This document shows positions 25,779-32,052 of a stretch of 64,000 bases of DNA, in pieces. The notes under the pieces were generated by a model that saw only the letters and a list, made by a program, of their open reading frames with translations, made no database searches and was not told the origin of the DNA. Within the stretch, counting starts at the first letter, position 1. Each line of letters starts with the position of its first letter. The position numbers and the translations under genes are program-made. The DNA comes from Nocardia uniformis NBRC 13702 (lineage in GTDB: Bacteria; Actinomycetota; Actinomycetes; Mycobacteriales; Mycobacteriaceae), in the NCBI RefSeq assembly GCF_001613345.1, contig NZ_BDCE01000078.1:1-64000 (forward strand), read 5' to 3'.

Positions 25779-25823
25779 AAGGCCCCCGGCTTGTCCCTCG
25801 CGGGATGGGTTGGGGGCCTTTTC
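25779..25823 (+). terminator. intrinsic terminator closing the head operon
   Basis: AAGGCCCCC (25779-25787) pairs with GGGGGCCTT (25812-25820), followed by TTTTC. It ends the structural gene set, 10 bp after the last stop codon. The tail CTTTTCGTGTATC matches the terminator at 24373. Confidence 0.9.
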
Positions 25824-26024
25824 GTGTATCTGCAACCGTAGTCATTTCAACCATGGTTGCCGTTGACCAGGCTGGTTCCAACTTGTCCTTTTGGACAGGT
25901 TCCCGCCCACTGGCGTAGCACGTTTCAGAGCACGAATTGAGCGTGATCGGGCATGTTTTCCGGTGATCCCCAGTGATCAATAAGTTGGGGCGTGTCTGCC
26001 GCACATCCCTTGTCCGACAACAGA
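25824..26024. other. non-coding right end of the element
   Basis: About 200 bp with no open frame of interest. It holds a short hairpin CTTGTCC-TTTT-GGACAGG near 25884-25901 and the palindrome AACCATGGTT near 25849-25858. Arm-type sites for integrase or excisionase, or a packaging site, could lie here, but nothing identifies them. Confidence 0.4.
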
Positions 26025-26062
26025 AAACACCCCCTGACCGGGTATCCGATCGGAGGGTGTTT
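26025..26062. terminator. hairpin terminator at the right boundary
   Basis: AAACACCC (26025-26032) pairs with GGGTGTTT (26055-26062). Symmetric A/T flanks make it active in both directions. It insulates the element from the truncated host gene, whose element-supplied TGA stop lies at 26062-26064. Confidence 0.75.
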
Positions 26063-26265
26063 CACGCAGCCGTCTGAAACTCGACGTTCATGACGTGGAG
26101 GTTCTTGACGTCGAGGGCGTAGCCGAGGGCTCCGGCGACGAAGAGGCCGCCGCGGGCGATGGAGAGGATGAGGTCGGGTTCGAAGCCGTCATCGGCGATG
26201 GTGCCGGCCAGGTCGCGGCCGGCTCGGCCGAACAGCTCCCAGGTGAGTTCTTCGCGCTCGGCCAT
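26062..26265 (-). pseudogene. phosphoribosyltransferase, 5' fragment split by the integrated element
   Basis: N-terminal part of the gene whose 3' part is at 15550-15868. It encodes MAEREELTWELFGRAGRDLA and continues to NVEF within the attR core, then reads four element-derived codons (Q-T-A-A) to a TGA. The 67-aa product has the PRTase hood and FEPDLILSIARGGLFVAGAL, but lacks the PRPP loop, so it cannot be an active enzyme. The host promoter is retained upstream of 26265. Excision between the 12-bp cores would restore Tyr-Thr-Gly-Val after NVEF and the full-length enzyme. Family identity is clear from the combined sequence; substrate specificity is not. Confidence 0.88.
26078..26089. other. 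attR core
   Basis: AACTCGACGTTC, identical to attL at 15857-15868 and inside the coding sequence of the 5' phosphoribosyltransferase fragment. Confidence 0.85.
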
Positions 26266-26354
26266 TCGTGTGTCGCCTTCTCTCGTCGCTGTTTTGTTGC
26301 GCTCCCACGATATGGCACGGGGGGTGCGGTAGCGGTTGTTATGGTGCGGTCTTC

Positions 26355-27065
26355 TTATGGCTGGTGGGTGATGGTGTACCAGAGCAGTGCGACGGTGGCG
26401 AGGGCGAAGATCGGTACCAGGACAAGGGTTTCCATTTTGTTGCCGGTGCGGTCGATGATCGGGAACCTGGTTCGGGTTTTGAGGGGCCAGAGCAGGGGGC
26501 AGCCGCGTTCGGTGAGGCAGTCGCCGATGAGGTGGGCGAGTGCGCCGAGGCCGACGGAGAAGGGGAGCCAGGCGGGTTTGTCGCTGATCCAGTGGTCGAT
26601 GGCGAAGGTGCCGCTGGCGGCGAGGATGACGACGGTGCCCCAGGCTTTGACGCTGTCGCCGGTGGGGGCGAGGTTGAGGGCGCGGACGGCGAGGGCGAGG
26701 AGGAAGAAGACGAGGGCGAGGGTGAAGTTGCGGCCGATCCAGTGTTCGCCGGCCCAGGTGCCGTAGGTGACGAGGGCGACGAACAGGAGTGAGTGGGTGC
26801 CCTGTCGGTGGCCGCCGGAGATCCGGGAGATGAAGCGGCAGGCGTAGTGCGATATGGGGCCGAGGACGTGGGAGATGGTGCCCTTGGGGTGGTCGGCGTC
26901 GGGAAGCAGTGCGGCTCCGGCGGTGAGGAAGGTTCCCATGACCAGGTCGACGGCGGCGATGTCGCCGACATGCATGTCGGGGTAGGTGAGGAGGGTGAGG
27001 GGGAGCGCCGCGGCGGCGGCCGACCAGGCTAGTGCGCCGCTGGTCGCGTGTGAATGTCCTAGCAC
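26355..27065 (-). CDS. YdjM/DUF457-family membrane-bound metal-dependent hydrolase
   Basis: A 236-aa polytopic membrane protein. The conserved N-terminus GHSHATSGALAW, the acidic LLPDADHPKGTISHVLGP motif and the GGHRQGTHSLLF block supply the His/Asp ligands typical of the LexA-regulated YdjM family, and a further GALAHLIGDCLTERGC motif lies in the third quarter. Five or so membrane segments are visible. The family is predicted to hydrolyse phospholipid-like substrates at the membrane, but its activity is poorly known. It is transcribed in the same direction as, and upstream of, the interrupted phosphoribosyltransferase gene, with about 90 bp between. Confidence 0.87.
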   Translation of the reverse strand: MLGHSHATSGALAWSAAAAALPLTLLTYPDMHVGDIAAVDLVMGTFLTAGAALLPDADHPKGTISHVLGPISHYACRFISRISGGHRQGTHSLLFVALVTYGTWAGEHWIGRNFTLALVFFLLALAVRALNLAPTGDSVKAWGTVVILAASGTFAIDHWISDKPAWLPFSVGLGALAHLIGDCLTERGCPLLWPLKTRTRFPIIDRTGNKMETLVLVPIFALATVALLWYTITHQP

Positions 27066-27319
27066 CGCGAGAAGGTTAGCCGATCTAAGTTGTAACGTGT
27101 TCGTGCTGTCGTGTGAGGGCAGGCACGTTGGGCGGCAGGCGATTCCGGCCGCTGGTTCAGCATATGGGTGCTGTTGGTTTCGTGAAAGGTGCTGGCGCAG
27201 TGTTTCTTTCGCGGTGTCGATGTGGGGGTTTCGGTGCTGTTCGCGGGCCTGGGCGCGGTGGCGGGGTGGTGGTGAAATAGTCTCCGGCGGTATGGGTTTT
27301 CGCTCGGAAGGGTACGGAT

Positions 27320-28066
27320 ATGTCGGTCGCGGCCGCGGTGAGTTCTGAGATTCAGCGCATCGGTGGAGGTTTCATGTTCTCCCGAGAGGCGCGCGAGTTC
27401 TCGGCGAGTACCGGCGTGGAGGGCTTCATGGGTGGGTATACGCGGGGTCGGGGTGGTGTGCTGGGTGAGGTGGACGCGGATGTGGTGAGTGCGGCGTTCG
27501 GGTTCTTCAATCCGGTGACGATTCGGGCGGCGTGGGAGGCGTCGGCGGCGGTGCCCGCGGCGACGGCGGCCGAGGGTTATCTGTTGGCGTGTCAGGATTT
27601 CGGGCGTCGCAAGCTGGCGTCGTTCGAGAGTGCGGATCGGTTGGCGGAGCTGTTGGAGGCGGTGGTGGTGGCGGCGGATCCGGCGGGGGTGGCGTTGTTC
27701 GCCGGGTGGCGGGCGATGCCGTTGGCGGCCGATGGGCCCGGGCGAGTGTTGCAGTTGGTGCATGTGCTGCGGGAGCTGCGTGGCGGGGTGCATTTGATGG
27801 CGGTGCGCAGTGCCGGTTTGACGCCGTTGCAGGCGGTGTTGGTGAAGGGGTCGCCGTTGAATCCCGGTCCGAAGCAGGCGGTGTGGTTCGGGTGGCCGGA
27901 GCCGTATGAGGAGGTCACGGCGGAATTGACGGGGCGTTGGGAGCGGGCGGAGGCGATCACCGATGAGCTCTGTGATCCGGTGTTCGCGGTGCTCGGTGCC
28001 GACGATGGTGCGGAGTTGGTGTCGCTGGTGAAGGCTTGTGACGCCGCGATTTTCGCGCGTAGTTGA
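27320..28066 (+). CDS. SCO6745-family protein
   Basis: A 248-aa protein of the actinobacterial SCO6745/SalK group. Diagnostic stretches are FSREAREFSASTG at the start, GYTRGRGGVLGEVDADVV, and AAFGFFNPVTIRAAWE; later WFGWPEPYEEVT. It is mostly helical and includes a MarR-like winged helix in the C-terminal half; no enzymatic function is established. The ATG at 27320 follows GGAAGGG. It is convergent with the kinase gene at 28111 (44 bp between). The 254-bp gap upstream (27066-27319) holds no supported gene. Confidence 0.8.
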   Translation: MSVAAAVSSEIQRIGGGFMFSREAREFSASTGVEGFMGGYTRGRGGVLGEVDADVVSAAFGFFNPVTIRAAWEASAAVPAATAAEGYLLACQDFGRRKLASFESADRLAELLEAVVVAADPAGVALFAGWRAMPLAADGPGRVLQLVHVLRELRGGVHLMAVRSAGLTPLQAVLVKGSPLNPGPKQAVWFGWPEPYEEVTAELTGRWERAEAITDELCDPVFAVLGADDGAELVSLVKACDAAIFARS

Positions 28067-28110
28067 GCGTTGTGCGCGTGCTGCCTCGCGTGAGGCAGCA
28101 CGCGTGGGGG

Positions 28111-30012
28111 TTACCGCTCGGTGGAGGGTGTGAGTAGTCGTTCGAAGGCGGCGAGGTCGTCGGCGAGCGCGTGGAAGATGTACAGCGATACCGTGACTCC
28201 GCAGAGGCCGCCGACGCACAGGGCTATGACCGATCCGATGGCGGCGTGTTGTTGGGCTGCTGGCAGGAAGGCCAGTCCGGCGGCGGCGCCGAGGAGTGGG
28301 ACGGTGGCCGCGGCGGTGAGGTAGGTGCGGTTGCGGCGGGCGAGGCGGTGTAGTCGGGTGCGGTCGTCGGGTGCGGTGTGGCCGCGTTCGAGCAGTCCGG
28401 GGTAGTACCAGCGCAGGACGTAGAAGGTGACGGGAAAGTAGGTGTAGGACACGGCGATCGCGGCGGCGACGAGGGTGGAGGCGATGAGGTTGGCCAGGAC
28501 GCCGGGGGAGAGTTCGGCGAGGGTCAGGAGGCGGGCGAGGAGCAGGGTGAAGGTGGCCATCCAGCCGACGAAGGCGACCACGGCGATGCGGTCGCCGCAG
28601 GCGAGGGTGTCGGCGCGGGCTCGGGCGAGGGTGTCGTCGTCGTAGTGGCGGCCGCGGCGCAGTCCGTAGGGGATGTGGATGACGCGGCGACACCAGTAGA
28701 GCAGGACGGCGATTCCGGTGGGGTAGGCGATGAGGGCGAGTAGGTAGGCGAGGTCGACGAGCTGTTCGCGTTGGGTCGCGGTGAGGTCGTGGGCGAGGAC
28801 GGTGGTGCTGTGGGCGTAGAAGTAGTAGGCGGCGAGCATTTGCCCGAGTGCGCTCGACAGTGTCACGACCGGCATGGGTTTCATGCGGAAGCGGGCGCGG
28901 AGGCTGCTGTCGGGGGGATCGACGAGGTCGCGGGCGGTGCGGTCGCGGGCGGTGTCGAGTTGGTGGGCGAATTCGTTGCCGGAGCGGAAGCGGGTGGCGG
29001 GGTCGGGGGATAGGCAGGTGAGTAGGGCATGGCGTAGTACGGGTGGGCAGTCGTGGGGTAGGTCGGCTTGGAAGCGGGCGTTGATGGGGTGGCGGCGTCG
29101 GGCGATCATGCGGTCGAGGGCGGTGCCGGTTTCGCCGTAGTGGGGTTCGTCGTCGAAGGGTGGTCGGCCGGTGAGGAGTTCCCACAGCACGACGGCGAGG
29201 GCGTAGAGGTCGCTGCGGGTGTCGAGGTCGGCGGGGTCGGCGCGGAGGTCGGGGTGGCAGGCCTGGAGCTGTTCGGGGGACATGTAGCGCAGGGAGCCGC
29301 CGAAGTAGGCGACGGGGCTGTGGCCGGGGAGTAGGCGGTTGAAGCTGATGCCGAAGTCGGCGAGTTTGGGTTGGCCGTCGGCGGTGAGCAGGATATTGGC
29401 GGGTTTGATGTCGCGGTGCAGGATGCCGGATTGGTCGGCGTGGTCGAGGGCGCGGGCGAGGCGGCTGCCGAGCCATGCGACGGTTTCGGGCCAGGTGAGG
29501 TTCTCGAGTTCGTCGCGGGTGGTCGATTCGTGCGGTTCGATGCGTCCGCCGAGGGCGGCGGCGGTGTCGACGGCGTCGAGGAGGAGTGCGCCGGAGCGGT
29601 TGTCGACGGGGACGCGGCGGACGAGGGCGAGGACGTTGTCGAGGGTGCCGCCGGGGATGTACTGCATGTACATCAGCCGCAGTCCGGTGTCGGCGAGTTG
29701 GCGTTGGTCGAAGATGCGCACGATGTGGTCGTGGTCGAGTTGGGCGAGGGTTTGGGATTCGCTGCTGTTGTCGCGGGAGACCTTGACCGCGACGTAGCGT
29801 TGCATGGCGTGTTGGCGGGCGAGGAAGACTTTGCCGAAGGCGCCTTCGCCGAGGGGGATGAGGAGATCGAATTCGTCGAGGGTGGTGCCGGCGGTGATGT
29901 CGTCGAGGGGGTCGCCGCCGCCGGGTTGGGTGAATACGGTGGTGGGGTCGTCGCTGCCCGCGACTTGTGTTGAGTCACTGGCTAGTTGATCGTTCGCGAG
30001 CATGTAGGTCAC
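28111..30012 (-). CDS. membrane-anchored Hanks-type Ser/Thr protein kinase
   Basis: A 633-aa protein. The kinase domain (about 47-340) has the Gly loop LGEGAFGKVF, the Lys of VAVKVSRD, the catalytic loop ILHRDIKPANIL, DFGIS, and the APE-equivalent YMSPEQL; all catalytic residues are present. From about 390 there are some six membrane helices with no recognisable external sensor domain, unlike PASTA-type kinases such as PknB. The insert between lobes (after VDAVDTAAALGGRIE) is longer than usual. Start is GTG at 30012; ATG at 30003 is equally possible. Probably a sensor of membrane state; substrates unknown. No phosphatase gene is adjacent. Confidence 0.9.
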   Translation of the reverse strand: MTYMLANDQLASDSTQVAGSDDPTTVFTQPGGGDPLDDITAGTTLDEFDLLIPLGEGAFGKVFLARQHAMQRYVAVKVSRDNSSESQTLAQLDHDHIVRIFDQRQLADTGLRLMYMQYIPGGTLDNVLALVRRVPVDNRSGALLLDAVDTAAALGGRIEPHESTTRDELENLTWPETVAWLGSRLARALDHADQSGILHRDIKPANILLTADGQPKLADFGISFNRLLPGHSPVAYFGGSLRYMSPEQLQACHPDLRADPADLDTRSDLYALAVVLWELLTGRPPFDDEPHYGETGTALDRMIARRRHPINARFQADLPHDCPPVLRHALLTCLSPDPATRFRSGNEFAHQLDTARDRTARDLVDPPDSSLRARFRMKPMPVVTLSSALGQMLAAYYFYAHSTTVLAHDLTATQREQLVDLAYLLALIAYPTGIAVLLYWCRRVIHIPYGLRRGRHYDDDTLARARADTLACGDRIAVVAFVGWMATFTLLLARLLTLAELSPGVLANLIASTLVAAAIAVSYTYFPVTFYVLRWYYPGLLERGHTAPDDRTRLHRLARRNRTYLTAAATVPLLGAAAGLAFLPAAQQHAAIGSVIALCVGGLCGVTVSLYIFHALADDLAAFERLLTPSTER

Positions 30013-30050
30013 ATCACGAATCGGTCGGGTTCGTTACAGATGGGGGTGGT

Positions 30051-30398
30051 GTGGTGTCAGCGGGGGAGGATGGCGTGCCAGCCGTTTCGGACGGAGGTGT
30101 GGCAGCGGTCGGGTGTGTCGCCGGCGCTGACGTAGCGCAGGTGGAACAGGCGTACTTGAATATCGCTACCGCGCTGGCCGGGATCGGCGGCTCGTTCGAC
30201 GACGTCGCGAAACTGACCATCTATGTGGTGGATTGGACTCCGGACAAGATGGCACTGCTCGGTGAGGGCGTCACCCGGGCCGTCGCCAAGCTGGGTGTCG
30301 ACCCGGTCAAGCCGATCACCCTGCTCGGTGTCGCGGCACTGGGTGAACCCGATCTGCTCGTCGAGGTCGAAGCCACCGCGGTCCTCGACGCCGCCTGA
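30051..30398 (+). pseudogene. RidA/YjgF-family protein, N-terminally degraded
   Basis: The last 80 codons (from VEQAYLNIATALAGIGGSFDD through KLTIYVVDWTPDKM to LLVEVEATAVLDAA) are an excellent C-terminal RidA sequence. The expected N-terminal strands and GQ motif are missing: in place of them lies an unrelated Gly/Val-rich stretch (GEDGVPAVSDGGVAAVGCV). RidA proteins deaminate reactive enamines as trimers and need the N-terminal half for the active-site cleft. A deletion or compensated frameshifts near 30060-30130 would explain it. A GTG at 30051 could start a short product. I judge it non-functional, with moderate certainty. Confidence 0.55.
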
Positions 30399-30550
30399 TC
30401 GGTCGCCGGACGCGAGAGGTCGGTCGGGTTCGGATCTCGGTATGTGCGGGGTCGGATGCACGGCGGTGTCAGCGGCGGACCTGTCCCGCGGTCGCTCAGC
30501 CACGATTGCCGACGGCACCCCGCCGACAGCAATCGCGATCCTCACGTGCG

Positions 30551-31348
30551 TCAGCTCTGTCGGGCGCGTGTGGTCAATTCGACTGTCGCGGCGCGCAGTT
30601 CACCGATCGAATCGATGGGTGCGGCGTAGCCGACGCGGGTGACGGCCATCCCACGCGGGGTGGTGACCTTCAGGTCCAGGCCGTAGCGGTCGGCGCGTTC
30701 GCACAGGGCGCTGGTGGCGTCGGGGTATCCGCCGAACGCGTGCGCCATCGCCAGCAGGGCGTCGGCGTGATCGTCATTGAGGTGGCCGATCGCGCGCTGG
30801 GCGTTCGGGATCACCGGATCGGGTGCGGCAGCGCCGTATTCTGCGGCGGATGCCGAATCCATGCGTCCGTAGCCGCCGACCCAGCGCACCCGCTGTACCC
30901 GCAGCACCCACACGGTGAAGTCGCTGTAGTCGATGTAGTACTTCGCCGCCGGTACCGCCGCCAGATGCGCTTCCCGCGCGGCCGCGATCTCCGCGCCGCC
31001 GGGCTGTTCCGCGATCCCCGCGAGCGTCACCCGAGCGCCCGCCAGGGGATCGGCGGGTGCGTCCGGGGAGACAATGGCCAGGCTCGCGCGCGGATCGGTG
31101 AAAAGGTTGCGGCCGTGCTCGGCCATCCGCGACACGCACAGCACCGGTTGCCCGTCGAGCAACCCGTAGGTGACGAACGACGCCCACGGCGCACCATCAC
31201 CGGTCAAGGTCGCCAGGGTGCCTGTATTCGTGGCGGCGGCAACGGTTCTGGCTTCCTCGGCCGCCGAGGGGCGCACCGCGTCGAGCACCGGAGTCAACGG
31301 CGGAGGAATCGAGGGCGCGTCACCGGGATCACCGTGATCGAGAGTCAT
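30551..31348 (-). CDS. HugZ-like haem-utilisation/FMN-binding split-barrel protein with DUF2470
   Basis: A 265-aa two-domain protein. Residues about 30-165 form a PNPOx-like split barrel (TGTLATLTGDGAPWASFVTY, DPRASLAIVSP), and about 185-265 a DUF2470 domain (AIGHLNDDHADALLAMAHAFGG ... GLDLKVTTPRGM). This pairing is that of HugZ-type haem oxygenases and of actinobacterial homologues that bind F420, FMN or haem. It is cytoplasmic. The haem transport operon hmuTUV is in the same window at 55.7 kb, which may or may not be related. Divergent from the gene at 31418. Confidence 0.85.
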   Translation of the reverse strand: MTLDHGDPGDAPSIPPPLTPVLDAVRPSAAEEARTVAAATNTGTLATLTGDGAPWASFVTYGLLDGQPVLCVSRMAEHGRNLFTDPRASLAIVSPDAPADPLAGARVTLAGIAEQPGGAEIAAAREAHLAAVPAAKYYIDYSDFTVWVLRVQRVRWVGGYGRMDSASAAEYGAAAPDPVIPNAQRAIGHLNDDHADALLAMAHAFGGYPDATSALCERADRYGLDLKVTTPRGMAVTRVGYAAPIDSIGELRAATVELTTRARQS

Positions 31349-31417
31349 GGGTGCAGGTTACCCGCGCCGAAGTCGTGGGACTGTCGGTCGTACGCGGGCA
31401 GCGGAGGGCGCGATAGT

Positions 31418-31969
31418 GTGCCGAGGGTGGGAACAAATGCGAGTGTGCGGATCTCTCGGCTACGGAGCCTGATCGAGCATCCGCGTACCGGGGACAGTGA
31501 ACGGGCCGCGGCGCAACGCATGCTGGAGCGGCTGCTGGAGAAAATCTCCTACGCCGATCCGGTGGGGGACAGATCCTACGGTTCGCGCTACAGCCGCGTT
31601 GGCCGGCACGCGAGCCTCGACAGTGTCGCGGAAATGGTGCGCGCCGATATCGCGTTGGCGCGGGTGGTGTTCGCCAGTGCCGGGGCACCCGGTGAGGTGG
31701 CGTTGAGCAGTCCGATCGCCGACGCTCCGGCCGACATCACCTACACGGTCGAAACCCCGTACTTCGGCACCATTGTCATCAGTATCGACGGGATCCCCGA
31801 GGATTGGGGGTGGGTGTCGGAGTACGGTATCGAAACCGTCAGCCCGGCACTGCGTGCCCTGGTCGATGAGCTGACCGACATCATGAACGCCTACAACCAC
31901 GACGGCTCCGATATCGACAAACGGTTCTTCGGGAAAGTCCGTGCCCGCGGTGAAACGCTGGTCTGGTAG
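31418..31969 (+). CDS. hypothetical protein with DUF2786-like N-terminus
   Basis: A 183-aa protein with GTG start at 31418 (a second GTG at 31427 is possible). Residues about 10-40 (RISRLRSLIEHPRTGDSERA through MLERLLEKI) resemble the short helical DUF2786 motif. The central and C-terminal part (ADITYTVETPYFGTIVISIDGI) is beta-rich and unrecognised. DUF2786 occurs in actinobacterial and phage proteins of unknown function. It lies between the HugZ-like gene (divergent) and katG (convergent). Called as a gene because of good frame length and codon use; function unknown. Confidence 0.6.
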   Translation: MPRVGTNASVRISRLRSLIEHPRTGDSERAAAQRMLERLLEKISYADPVGDRSYGSRYSRVGRHASLDSVAEMVRADIALARVVFASAGAPGEVALSSPIADAPADITYTVETPYFGTIVISIDGIPEDWGWVSEYGIETVSPALRALVDELTDIMNAYNHDGSDIDKRFFGKVRARGETLVW

Positions 31970-32052
31970 CCGAGAACGGCACTCCGCGAACCAGCTCGCG
32001 GAGTGCCGTCAGCCTGTGATGACCGATCCGGGGACCGGTCATCTGTTCGGGA

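Larger units (their letters stand above)
15857..26089. mobile_element. integrated capsid-forming phage-satellite-like element (about 10.2 kb)
   Basis: Bounded by a 12-bp core, AACTCGACGTTC, at 15857-15868 and 26078-26089. The left end carries an integrase transcribed toward attL; the rest is one rightward set: excisionase-like protein, winged-helix protein, HTH protein, HNH nuclease, large terminase, portal, MuF-like protein, scaffold, small protein, major capsid protein and two connectors, many with start/stop overlaps. There are no tail, tape-measure, holin or endolysin genes, and no obvious helicase or repressor. Codon use looks visibly less GC-rich at third positions than in the flanks. 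Capsid and packaging genes without tail or lysis genes is the hallmark of capsid-forming PICIs, which take tails from a helper phage; phiRv1/phiRv2 of M. tuberculosis have similar size and content. A prophage decayed by deletion is the alternative. Confidence 0.85.

Noticed and set aside
24373..25823. Shared CTTTTCGTGTATC after two terminators as an insertion-sequence footprint
   Set aside because: There are no terminal inverted repeats or target duplications around it; duplication of terminator units within the head operon explains it better.
27069..27087. Partial iron-box-like sequence AAGGTTAGCC before the YdjM-like gene
   Set aside because: Only the left half matches the IdeR consensus; the right half diverges.
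27059..29476. 805-codon open frame on the minus strand
   Set aside because: Almost entirely Arg/Pro/His; it runs opposite or out of frame with the SCO6745-family and kinase genes, and is a GC-rich shadow.
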